Assembly: GCF_016741775.1 (NCBI RefSeq) | Contig: NZ_JAERRK010000009.1 | Location: 1 to 64,000 of the forward strand | DNA: 64,000 nt | DNA from: Streptomyces actinomycinicus | GTDB taxonomy: Bacteria; Actinomycetota; Actinomycetes; Streptomycetales; Streptomycetaceae | Direction: 5' to 3' | Shown: one piece after another, positions 15,403-23,576 of the stretch | How positions within the stretch are numbered: the stretch's first letter is position 1 | Layout of the letters: each line of letters begins with the position of its first letter | The notes under the pieces: generated by a model | The model's input: the letters and a program-made list of their open reading frames with translations, nothing else | Database searches by the model: none | Told to the model about the DNA's origin: nothing | Program-made: the position numbers and the translations under genes

Positions 15403-16857
15403 ATGGCCGGCACCACCGGCGGGCGACCGCCGCTCCTCCTGCTGTGCGCCGCACAGTTCATGCTCGCCCTCGACTTCGCCATCGTGAACGTCGCCCTCGG
15501 CGGCATGCAGCGCGACCTCGGCTTCACCGACAGCGGACTGCAGTGGGTCGTGGGCGCCTACGCGCTGTTCTACGGCGGGTTCCTGCTGCTCGGCGGCCGG
15601 GCCGGTGACGTCATCGGCCGCAAGCGGCTGTTCGTCGCCGGGCTCACCGTCTTCACCCTCGCCTCCCTGGTCGGCGGCCTCGCCACCGCTCCGTTCGTGC
15701 TCGTCGCCGCACGCGCGCTGCAGGGCCTCGCAGCCGCGGCGGTCTCCCCGGCCGTCCTCGCCCTGATCGCCGCCGGCTTCCCGGAGGGCAAGGAGCGGGT
15801 GAAGGCGATGGGCGTCTTCGGCGCGGTCTCCTCGGCCGGCTTCTCCGGCGGGGTCGCGGCCGGCGGCCTGCTCACCGAGTACGTCAGCTGGCGCGCGGTG
15901 ATGCTGGTCAACCTGCCGGTCGGCATCGTCCTGGTCGCCCTCGCCGCCCGCAAGCTCGCCGCCGACCACCACCAGACCCGCGCCACCCGCCTCGACGTGC
16001 CCGGCGCGGTCCTCGTCACCTCCGCGATGTGCGCTTTCAGCTACGGCCTGACCGTCGCCTCCGACAAGGGCTGGGACGCCACCCCCGTCATCGTCTCGCT
16101 GAGCGCCGGCGCCGTGCTCCTGATCGCCTTCCTGATCGTGCAGACCCGGGTCGCCGCACCGCTCGTGCCGCTGTCCGTCTTCCGCAACCGCAGCCTGTCC
16201 TCCGGGAACATCATCGCGTTCCTGTCCGGCGGTGTGATGTCGGTGTCGACCTTCTTCATCACCCTGTACCTGCAGCAGGTCCTCGGATACTCCTCCGTCA
16301 AGACCGGACTGGCCTTCTTCCCGCAGGCGTTCGTGGTCTTCCTCGCCAGCGTCCCGGTGATCCGCCTCACCGAGAAGCTGGGCGCACGGCACACCCTCAC
16401 CATCGGCGGTGTGCTCCTGGCCGCCGGCGGGGCGCTGCTCGCCCAGGTCACGGCCGACAGCTCGTACCTGCTCGTGGTGCTGCCCGGCGGTGTGCTGCTC
16501 GGCCTGGGCGTGACCGTCATGATGATCACCACGGCCGTCGCCGCCACCAGCGGGGTGAGCGGGCCGCAGATGGGTCTCGCCTCCGGCCTGTACAACTCCG
16601 GCCGCCAGCTGGGCGTCGGCCTCTGCCTCGCCCTGGGCGTGGCGACCGCCGGCCTCGCCCACGGCGCGGTCCGGGCCATCCCCGTCGACGGCTTCCGTGC
16701 GGCCTTCTGGTTCACCGCGGCGCTCTCCGTCGGCATCGTCGCGGTCTCGGTCATCGGCCTGCGCGGCACGGCCGTCGCCACGGCGGCCCGGCCGAAGACC
16801 CGACCGGCCCCGGCCCCCGACGCCGTGGGCGCCCCCGCCGAGGCCGCGGCCCAGTAG
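15403..16857 (+). CDS. MFS drug exporter (DHA2, 14-TM type)
   Basis: 484 residues with about 14 hydrophobic helices, motif A GRAGDVIGRKRLF after TM2 and the antiporter-like WRAVMLVNLPVGI, characteristic of DHA2/EmrB-QacA transporters. Start at ATG 15403 behind GGAAGGAA; an earlier in-frame ATG at 15352 would fall inside the operator. It is a likely exporter or self-resistance determinant for a product of the adjoining clusters, under CGNR control. Confidence 0.93.
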   Translation: MAGTTGGRPPLLLLCAAQFMLALDFAIVNVALGGMQRDLGFTDSGLQWVVGAYALFYGGFLLLGGRAGDVIGRKRLFVAGLTVFTLASLVGGLATAPFVLVAARALQGLAAAAVSPAVLALIAAGFPEGKERVKAMGVFGAVSSAGFSGGVAAGGLLTEYVSWRAVMLVNLPVGIVLVALAARKLAADHHQTRATRLDVPGAVLVTSAMCAFSYGLTVASDKGWDATPVIVSLSAGAVLLIAFLIVQTRVAAPLVPLSVFRNRSLSSGNIIAFLSGGVMSVSTFFITLYLQQVLGYSSVKTGLAFFPQAFVVFLASVPVIRLTEKLGARHTLTIGGVLLAAGGALLAQVTADSSYLLVVLPGGVLLGLGVTVMMITTAVAATSGVSGPQMGLASGLYNSGRQLGVGLCLALGVATAGLAHGAVRAIPVDGFRAAFWFTAALSVGIVAVSVIGLRGTAVATAARPKTRPAPAPDAVGAPAEAAAQ

Positions 16858-17031
16858 TCCACCGGCGGTCCGCCGCCCTCACCCGGGCCCGGCCGTCGGA
16901 CTTCCGGCACCGCCCTCCGGGCGGACGGGGGAGTCCGCGGACGGGACCCCGCGCGGCCGGCCCTCGTCCCCCGGAGGGCCGGCCGCCGCACCATCCCGGC
17001 ACACGCATGCGGAGAGGATCAGGAACGAGCC

Positions 17032-18210
17032 ATGACTCACATACTCGTCGCGGGCGGCGGCATCGGCGGACTGGCGGTCGCGCTGGGTCAGGCCCGCACC
17101 GGACACCGGGTGACCGTCCTGGAGAGCCGGCCGGAGTTCACCGAGATCGGCGCCGGGATCCAGCTGGCACCCAACGCCTTCCACGCCCTGGCGGCCCTCG
17201 GCGTCCGGGACGCCGTCGCCGGCCGCGCCGACTTCATCGACGAACTGCGCCTGATGGACGGCATCTCGGGCCGGCCGGTCGCCGCCATGCCGCTGACCGG
17301 CGGCTACCGGACCCGGTTCGGCAACCCCTACGCCGTGGTGCACCGCGCGGACCTGCACCGCGCCCTCCTCGACGGCTGCCGGGACGCCGGCGTCGAGCTG
17401 CGCGCCGGGCAGCGCGTGACCGCCTACGAGCAGGCGGACGGCCGGGTGACCGCGGTGACCGCCACCGGCGACCGCTTCCGGGCCCGGGCCCTCATCGGCG
17501 CCGACGGCCTGCGGTCCGCGGTGCGCGAGCAGCTCGTCGGCGACGGCCCGCCGCGCATCTCCGGCCACACCATCTACCGCTCCGTCATCCCGATGTCCGA
17601 GGTCCCCGCGCGGCTGCGGACCCGGGCGGTGACCCTGTGGGCGGGCCCGAAGTGGCACTTCGTGCACTATCCCATCGGCGCCGGCTCCTACCTCAACCTC
17701 GCCGCCACCCGCGACGACGGCGCCCGCCACGAGATCACCGGCAGCCCCGCCGGCCGCGCCCGCGTCCTCGCCGGGTTCGCCGGACTGGCCGGCCCGGCCC
17801 GGGAGTTGCTGGAGCTGGGCCGCGACTGGCGGATCTGGGTGCTGTGCGACCGCGACCCGGTCGAGACCTGGGTGGACGGCCGGGTCGCACTGGCCGGCGA
17901 CGCCGCCCACCCGATGCTCCAGTACGCCGCCCAGGGGGCCTGCATGGCCCTGGAGGACGCGGTGGTGCTCGGCACCCTGCTGCGCTGCGACCCGGCCGAC
18001 GTGCCGCAGCGCCTGGAGAAGTACAACGGCGTACGACGCGAGCGCACCACCCGCACGACGCTCACCGCCCGCTGGATGGGCAGCGAGCTGTACCACGCCG
18101 CCGGAGCCCGCGCCGATGAGCGCAACGCCCTGCTCGCCGCGCACTCCGCCGAGGACCTGCACGATGTGGTGTCCTGGCTGCACGGCGCCACCGACTTCAG
18201 CAGTACCTGA
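17032..18210 (+). CDS. FAD-dependent aromatic monooxygenase (salicylate/3-hydroxybenzoate hydroxylase-like)
   Basis: 392 residues, class A flavin monooxygenase: GGGIGGLAVALGQA at the N-terminus, DG motif ALIGADGLRSAVR (about 158-170) and GDAAHPMLQYAAQGACMALED (about 285). Closest overall to 3-hydroxybenzoate 6-hydroxylase and salicylate hydroxylase types. Lying beside a salicylate-making cluster, it could hydroxylate a salicylate- or 3-hydroxyanthranilate-derived intermediate, or be unrelated; the sequence does not decide this. It is co-directional with the MFS gene, 174 bases downstream; that gap shows no other gene. Confidence 0.87.
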   Translation: MTHILVAGGGIGGLAVALGQARTGHRVTVLESRPEFTEIGAGIQLAPNAFHALAALGVRDAVAGRADFIDELRLMDGISGRPVAAMPLTGGYRTRFGNPYAVVHRADLHRALLDGCRDAGVELRAGQRVTAYEQADGRVTAVTATGDRFRARALIGADGLRSAVREQLVGDGPPRISGHTIYRSVIPMSEVPARLRTRAVTLWAGPKWHFVHYPIGAGSYLNLAATRDDGARHEITGSPAGRARVLAGFAGLAGPARELLELGRDWRIWVLCDRDPVETWVDGRVALAGDAAHPMLQYAAQGACMALEDAVVLGTLLRCDPADVPQRLEKYNGVRRERTTRTTLTARWMGSELYHAAGARADERNALLAAHSAEDLHDVVSWLHGATDFSST

Positions 18211-18239
18211 GACGTCCGCACGCCCGATCCGAAAGGCAG

Positions 18240-18824
18240 ATGGCCCGCATGCCCGCGAAGCAAGACGACGCCGAAGTAATTCACTTCCCCAGCGAGGGGG
18301 ATCTGGAGGGGTGGCTGGAGAAGAATCACGCGCAGTCGGAAGGAGTCTGGCTGAAAATCGCCAAGAAAGGTTCCGGGATCGCATCGGTCGATTCCGTCCA
18401 GGCCCTCGACGTGGCCCTCTGCTACGGCTGGATCCCGGGCCAGCGCAAATCACTCGACGCGCAATTCTTCCTGCAGAAGCTCACACCGCGCCGGCCCCGC
18501 AGCGTGTGGTCCATGGTCAACATCCGCAAGGTGGAGGCGCTGATCGCGGCCGGCCGGATGCGCGAGCCGGGCCTCGCCGAGATCCGGGCCGCACAGGCCG
18601 ACGGCCGCTGGGCCGCCGCCTACGAGTCACAGGCCCTCGCCGAGGTGCCGGACGACCTGGCGGCCGCGCTGCGCGGGCGGCCCCGGGCGGCGGAACGCTT
18701 CGAGCGGCTCGACCGCACCAAGCGCTACGGCCTGATGCTGCCGCTCCTCAAAGCGGTCGGCGCGGAGAGCCGGGCCGCCCAGCTGGCGAAAATCATCCGG
18801 CAACTGGAGACCGCGGAGCACTGA
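18240..18824 (+). CDS. YdeI/OmdA family protein
   Basis: 194 residues matching the YdeI/OmpD-associated family: VIHFPSEGDLEGWLEKNH, VWLKIAKKGSG, ALCYGWIPGQRKSLD and FLQKLTPRRPRSVWS are family landmarks. Function is poorly known; members are linked to peptide or bacteriocin tolerance. Here it could be an accessory tolerance protein. Followed by a strong terminator. Confidence 0.85.
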   Translation: MARMPAKQDDAEVIHFPSEGDLEGWLEKNHAQSEGVWLKIAKKGSGIASVDSVQALDVALCYGWIPGQRKSLDAQFFLQKLTPRRPRSVWSMVNIRKVEALIAAGRMREPGLAEIRAAQADGRWAAAYESQALAEVPDDLAAALRGRPRAAERFERLDRTKRYGLMLPLLKAVGAESRAAQLAKIIRQLETAEH

Positions 18825-18839
18825 GAACCCGTTCCCCGG

Positions 18840-18877
18840 CCGCCGCCCCGCCGTACGAACAGCGGGGCGGCGGCTTT
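18840..18877 (+). terminator. rho-independent terminator after the YdeI gene
   Basis: Perfect 12-base stem (18840-18851 with 18862-18873), 10-base loop, followed by CTTTT. It ends the MFS-monooxygenase-YdeI transcription unit. Confidence 0.85.
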
Positions 18878-18946
18878 TCGCTGCCATAAGCAATTCGCTG
18901 TCACGCGCCCCGGACCCGGGACGTCGTGAACATTATTCTTCGGGGC

Positions 18947-19678
18947 ATGACTCTTCATCTTCGTCAATGGGGAAGCGGCGACCGCGTCGCGGTACTCGTC
19001 CATGGAATGCTGAGCAATTCGGAATGCTGGTGGGAAGTCGGCCCGGCGCTGGCCGCGCGCGGCTACCGGGTGGTCGCCGTCGACCTGCCCGGCCACGGAC
19101 TCTCCCCCGCCGACCCCTCCGCCGACCTGGCCGGTTTCGTCACCGCGCTGCTGGAGTCCGTGCCGGCCGCCCCGGCGCTCGCCGTCGGCCACTCGATGGG
19201 CGCCTTCGTGCTGGCCTCCGCCCTGGACCGGCTGGCCCCCGGGCGGGTGGTGTACGTGGACACTCCCTTCGGCCCCAGCCGCAGCGACTTCACCCCCGAG
19301 GCGCTCACCGAGGCGTACACCAAGGCCAAGGCCCGCCGCACGCTCGACGCCCTCGGCCGGCAGGAGCCCGGCTGGCAGCAGCAGGACCGGGTCGTCGAGG
19401 CGCGCGCGGCCGAGCAGTTCGACGTCGCGACCTCGGTGAGCCTGCTGGCCTCCGTCGCCGGCATGGACTTCGCCCCGCCGGAGCACCTGCCCTCGCTGAT
19501 GATCCACCCCGAGCCGAGCCGCTTCGTACCGCCGGCCGTGGCCGAGCGGCTGACGGCCCGCGGCATACGGGTCCGGTCCGTCGCGGGGGCCGGCCACTCC
19601 ACCTGGTACGGCCACCACACGGCGTTCATGGCCGCGCTCGACGGCTGGCTGGCGGAGCCGCTGCCGCAGGCCGCCTGA
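18947..19678 (+). CDS. alpha/beta hydrolase
   Basis: 243 residues. Oxyanion region VLVHGMLSN, nucleophile elbow GHSMGAF (about 80-86) and late histidine AGHSTWYGHH fit a Ser-Asp-His hydrolase of the esterase/thioesterase/peroxidase-like group. Start at ATG 18947 is preferred by alignment with the fold; a GTG at 18926 adds seven residues. It could act as a cluster thioesterase or cyclase, since no other thioesterase is visible, but this is inference. Confidence 0.8.
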   Translation: MTLHLRQWGSGDRVAVLVHGMLSNSECWWEVGPALAARGYRVVAVDLPGHGLSPADPSADLAGFVTALLESVPAAPALAVGHSMGAFVLASALDRLAPGRVVYVDTPFGPSRSDFTPEALTEAYTKAKARRTLDALGRQEPGWQQQDRVVEARAAEQFDVATSVSLLASVAGMDFAPPEHLPSLMIHPEPSRFVPPAVAERLTARGIRVRSVAGAGHSTWYGHHTAFMAALDGWLAEPLPQAA

Positions 19679-19745
19679 AGTCCGCCGCACCGCACACACG
19701 CGTCGCCCCGCCTGAAGTCCGCCGCACCGCACACGCGTCGCCCCG
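19674..19745. repeat. tandem direct duplication over the hydrolase stop codon
   Basis: Two adjacent copies (37 and 35 bases, differing by one CA) beginning CCTGAAGTCCGCCGCACCGC. The first copy contains the TGA stop of the hydrolase. Confidence 0.85.
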
Positions 19746-19764
19746 CCGGATGGCCCGGCGGGGC
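19740..19764. terminator. bidirectional hairpin between convergent hydrolase and NRPS genes
   Basis: Perfect 10-base stem GCCCCGCCGG/CCGGCGGGGC with a five-base loop. It has no U-tract, but its position between convergent ends suits a shared terminator. Confidence 0.6.
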
Positions 19765-19800
19765 TGCGTCGCGTTCGGCGCCGGACCGGCGCGCGGGCGC

Positions 19801-22152
19801 TCAGGCGGCGGCCGCCGGAGTACGGTCCGCGACCACGGCCGCCATCCTCGCCACGGTCGGCTCGTCGAAGAGGTCGACGATCTCGATGTCCGCCACGAAC
19901 CGCTTGCGCACCAGCTCGGTCAGCCGGGCGGCCCGCAGCGAATCCCCGCCCAGTTCGAAGAAGTTGTCGTGCACGCCGACCCCGTCCAGCTCCAGCACCC
20001 GGTTCCACAGCCCGAGCAGCGTCACCTCCAGCTCCCCGGCGGGGGCCTGGTACGGGGTGTCGAGTTCGGGGCGCGACCGCGGCGGCTCGGGCAGCGCCGC
20101 CCGGTCGATCTTGCCGTTGACACTGAGCGGCAGCCCGCCGATGACGTAGACCGCCGGCACCATGAAGGACGGCAGCCGCCGGGCCAGACCGCCGCGCAGC
20201 TCGCGCACCGACGGCACGGCCTCCGCAGCGGGCTCTATGTACGCGGTCAGCTGAACGTCGCCCTGACCGTCCTGACGGGCCAGCACCGCGGCCTGACGGA
20301 CCCCCGGCAGCGTGGTGAGCACGACCTCGATCTCGCCGAGGTGGACCCGGTTGCCGCGCACCTTGACCTGGTTGTCGGTGCGGCCGACGATCTCGATGCT
20401 GCCGTCCGGCCAGTACCGGGCCAGGTCGCCGGTGCGGTACATCACCGGGTGGCGGCCGGGGTCGACCGGGTTGCGGATCCACTTCTCGGCGGTGGCCTCG
20501 GGGCGGCCCAGGTAGCCGGCCGAGAGGCTGACACCGGCGATGCACAGCTCGCCGACCAGCCCCGGCGGCAGCGGGCGCAGTTCCTCGTCGAGGACGTAGG
20601 TGGTGACGTTGGTGGTGGGCCGGCCGATCGGCGGGAGCCGGCGGGCCCGCCCCTGCACCCCGAGCCGCTCGCCGAGTTCGGTGATGTCGCAGGCGGCGAC
20701 GACGGTGGCCTCGGCGGAGCCGTACAGGTTGATCAACCGGAACGGCAGGCCGGCCGGCGGCCAGGACTGGATGCGCTCGCCGCAGACCCGGATGTTCTCC
20801 AGCGGGGTGTCCTCGGGCCATTCCAGACGCCACAGCCGCTCGGCCATCGGCTTCATCAGCAGGGTGGTGGTGATGCCCTCGCGCAGGAACCACTCCTGCA
20901 GCCGGTGCTCGGAGGAGACCACCGACACGTCCGGGATGTGCACGGTGCCGCCGCGGGCCAGCACCGGGAAGCACTCGACCTCGATCATCCCGTACCCGGG
21001 TGCGGCCAGCCAGGTGCCCTGGGACTCGCCGGTCGTGCCGCACAGTTCGGCCATGCTGTGGATCAGGTTGCGGGCGGCGCCGAAGCGGACCATGACGGCC
21101 TTCGGGGCGCCGGTGGACCCGGAGGTGTAGCAGATGTGGATCAGGTCGTCCGCGTCGACCGGCTCGCTGACCTCGGTGTCCGGCTCGGTGCGCCAGTCGT
21201 CGGTGTCCAGCGCGATCACCGGCGCGAGCCCGCTGACCTTCTCCGTGTGGGCGTCGAGGGTCAGTACCACGGCGGCCGAGGCGTCCTGGATCATGTAGCG
21301 GATGCGGTCGGCGGGGAAGTCGCTGTCGAGCAGGATCGCCGCGCAGGCCAGCTTGAAGCAGGCGAGCTGAGCGACGAGGCTCTCGGCGCCGCGCGGGAAG
21401 CAGACTCCGATCCGGTCCCCGCGGCGCACGCCCACGGCGGCCAGCCGGTGCGCCAACTGGTTGGCCTGGCCGTCGAGTTCGCGGTACGTCAGCCGTGTCC
21501 CGGGCAGGATCACCGCCAGCGCGTCCGGGGTGCGGCGCGCGGTCTCGGCGACCAGCTCGTGGAAGTACTCCGGGCCCACCGGTCCCTCGGTGTCGTTCCA
21601 CTCCACCAGGATGCGGTGCAGCTCCTCGTCGGTCAGCAGGGCGATGTCCCGGACGGTGCCGTCCGTACCGGCGGCCAGCGCGGCCAGCGTGCGCTCCAGG
21701 TGGCGGGCGTACTGGTCGGCGGCGGCCGCGTCGAACTCGTCGGCGTCCAAGGCGAGTTCGAGGCACTGACCGGTCGCGGACAGGGTCAGCGCGGCGAGTG
21801 CCGTGGAGAGGGGTCCGGTGGTGTCGACGGCTGCGTGCGCCGGGCGGCCGCTGCCGTCCCCGGCCGCGACGGGGGCCGTCGCCACGGCCTCCAGCAGCGC
21901 GCCGGCGGTGGTCCGGCCGTCGACGCGGAGGGCGACCGGCTCGGTGACACCGGGCCGGCGCCTGCGGCCGATCAGGAGGTCGGTCTCTCCGGTGTAGCGG
22001 TGCACGAGCGCCGCCAGGGCGGCCGTCGCGTACGTCTCGGGACGCTCGGCGACGGCCTCGGGGGCGGTGACGAGCCGCCGGTGCAGGGCGCCGGTCCGCG
22101 CGCCGTCCAGGACGCGGGCGAGGGGCAGGGACGAACTCGTGGTGACAGCCAC
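19801..22152 (-). CDS. single-module NRPS: condensation-domain remnant, adenylation, carrier
   Basis: 783 residues. Residues 1-190 resemble only the C-terminal half of a condensation domain, without HHxxxDG. The adenylation domain (about 195-690) has ICYTSGSTGAPKAV (341-354), NLYGSAEAT, YRTGD and NGKID. The carrier domain ends the protein with FFELGGDSL (Ser 738). In core motif A4 the usual FDxS reads YGMI (386-393 region), so the Asp that binds the substrate alpha-amino group is Gly, implying a substrate without a normal alpha-amino group or bound differently. GTG start with GAGAGGAA upstream. It is the last gene of the leftward salicylate operon and has no thioesterase. Confidence 0.88.
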   Translation of the reverse strand: MAVTTSSSLPLARVLDGARTGALHRRLVTAPEAVAERPETYATAALAALVHRYTGETDLLIGRRRRPGVTEPVALRVDGRTTAGALLEAVATAPVAAGDGSGRPAHAAVDTTGPLSTALAALTLSATGQCLELALDADEFDAAAADQYARHLERTLAALAAGTDGTVRDIALLTDEELHRILVEWNDTEGPVGPEYFHELVAETARRTPDALAVILPGTRLTYRELDGQANQLAHRLAAVGVRRGDRIGVCFPRGAESLVAQLACFKLACAAILLDSDFPADRIRYMIQDASAAVVLTLDAHTEKVSGLAPVIALDTDDWRTEPDTEVSEPVDADDLIHICYTSGSTGAPKAVMVRFGAARNLIHSMAELCGTTGESQGTWLAAPGYGMIEVECFPVLARGGTVHIPDVSVVSSEHRLQEWFLREGITTTLLMKPMAERLWRLEWPEDTPLENIRVCGERIQSWPPAGLPFRLINLYGSAEATVVAACDITELGERLGVQGRARRLPPIGRPTTNVTTYVLDEELRPLPPGLVGELCIAGVSLSAGYLGRPEATAEKWIRNPVDPGRHPVMYRTGDLARYWPDGSIEIVGRTDNQVKVRGNRVHLGEIEVVLTTLPGVRQAAVLARQDGQGDVQLTAYIEPAAEAVPSVRELRGGLARRLPSFMVPAVYVIGGLPLSVNGKIDRAALPEPPRSRPELDTPYQAPAGELEVTLLGLWNRVLELDGVGVHDNFFELGGDSLRAARLTELVRKRFVADIEIVDLFDEPTVARMAAVVADRTPAAAA

Positions 22153-22251
22153 GGCATTGGTTCCTCTCGGGTGGGATGTCGGGTGAGGTGTCGGATGTTG
22201 CGAGACGCGAGACGCGAGTGCGAGATGCGGCGGGCGGTGCGGGCAACCCCC

Positions 22252-22263
22252 GGGGGGGGGGGG
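22252..22263. repeat. 12-G homopolymer upstream of the NRPS gene
   Basis: A run of 12 G between the DAHP synthase and NRPS genes. The flanks also contain short repeats (GAGACGC). Such tracts slip readily, or may be mis-called in sequencing. Confidence 0.8.
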
Positions 22264-22296
22264 ACTCAGGTGGCTGGCGTGCGGCGAGCCGAGGGC

Positions 22297-23391
22297 TCAG
22301 GTGGTCGACGCACGGCGGGTGTCGATCGCCGCGGCCAGGTCGTCGATGACCCGCGCGGTCGTCGCCCAGTCCACGCACGCGTCGGTGACGCTCTGGCCGT
22401 ACACCAGCCGCCCGGTGCGGCCGAGTTCGAGGTCCTGGCGGCCCGCGGCGAGGAAACTCTCGATCATGACGCCGGCGATCCCCTGCTCCCCGGCCGCGGT
22501 CCGTTCGGCGATGTCGCCGACCACGAGCGGCTGCCGTTCGTGGTCCTTGTTGCTGTTGCCGTGGCTGGCGTCGACGATCAGCCGCTGCGGCAGCCCCGCG
22601 GCGGCCAGTGCCCGCAGCGCCGCGGCGACCTGCTCGGGGCCGTAGTTGGGGCCGTCGGAGCCGCCGCGCAGCACCACATGGCCGTGCGGGTTGCCCGGCG
22701 TGGCGACGACGGCCGCGCGGCCGGCACCGTCGATGCCCGGGTGGACGTGCGGGCGGGAGGCGGCGACGACGGCGTCCACGGCGTCCCCGACCCCGCCGTC
22801 GGTCGTGTTCTTGAACCCGATCGGCATGCCGAGGCCGCTGGCGAGCTGGCGGTGCACCTGGCTCTGCACCGTGCGCGCCCCGATCGCCCCCCAGGCCACG
22901 GCGTCGGCCAGGTACGGCGGGACCAGCGGGTCGAGGAACTCGCAGGCCACCGGCAGACCCATGCCGGCCACCTGGGCCATGAGACCGCGGGCCAGACCGA
23001 GCCCGCTGGGCAGGTCGTGCGAGCCGTCCAGGCGGGGATCGCTGAGCAGCCCCTTCCAGCCGACGCGGGTGCGCGGCTTCTCCACGTACACCCGCATGAC
23101 CACGATCAGCTGGTCCCGGGTCTCGGCGGCGAGCGCGGACAGCCGCTCGGCGTACCCGAGGGCGGCGTCGGGGTCGTGCACGGAGCAGGGGCCGGTGATG
23201 ACGATCATGCGGTCGTCGTGACCGGTGAGCACCCGGGCGATGTCGCGGCGGGCCAGGGCGGTGGTCTTCTTCGCGAGGACGGACAGGGGGATCTGTGCGC
23301 GCAGGGCGTCCGGGGTGGGCAGTTGAGCGGGGGCCGGCACCGAGAGGGCCGGGGGGTTCGGGGCGAGGCTCGCGGAACGAAAGGGTGTCAT
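22297..23391 (-). CDS. 3-deoxy-7-phosphoheptulonate (DAHP) synthase, class I
   Basis: 364 residues, AroF/G/H-like: ITGPCSVHDPDAALGYAERL, VVMRVYVEKPRTRVGWKG, VACEFLDP and VDASHGNSNKDHERQ. It catalyses the first step of the shikimate pathway. Streptomyces usually use class II DAHP synthases for primary metabolism, so this class I copy in the cluster probably raises chorismate flux for salicylate and 3-hydroxyanthranilate. Start at ATG 23391 behind GGAG; an in-frame earlier start reads through 8-bp repeats and is unlikely. Confidence 0.93.
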   Translation of the reverse strand: MTPFRSASLAPNPPALSVPAPAQLPTPDALRAQIPLSVLAKKTTALARRDIARVLTGHDDRMIVITGPCSVHDPDAALGYAERLSALAAETRDQLIVVMRVYVEKPRTRVGWKGLLSDPRLDGSHDLPSGLGLARGLMAQVAGMGLPVACEFLDPLVPPYLADAVAWGAIGARTVQSQVHRQLASGLGMPIGFKNTTDGGVGDAVDAVVAASRPHVHPGIDGAGRAAVVATPGNPHGHVVLRGGSDGPNYGPEQVAAALRALAAAGLPQRLIVDASHGNSNKDHERQPLVVGDIAERTAAGEQGIAGVMIESFLAAGRQDLELGRTGRLVYGQSVTDACVDWATTARVIDDLAAAIDTRRASTT

Positions 23392-23410
23392 GACTGTGCT
23401 CCGTTTCGTT

Positions 23411-23458
23411 GGGACGCTGGGACGCTGGGACGCTGGGACGCTGGGACGCTGGGACGGC
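23411..23458. repeat. 8-bp tandem repeat (GGGACGCT)
   Basis: Five perfect copies plus a partial one just upstream of the DAHP synthase gene. They lie in the 5' region between the KAS III-like and DAHP synthase genes, so they may alter spacing of an internal leader. I see no gene in this 185-base gap. Confidence 0.9.
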
Positions 23459-23576
23459 TGGGACACCGGGCTGGGGGCGCGACTGCCCGCGGTGGGCCGG
23501 GCGCCCCGGAGGGGCGCGGGGAACTGCGCGATCAGCCGCTGCGCACCCGCGGCCGGGAACGGTCCGCGGTGACGGG

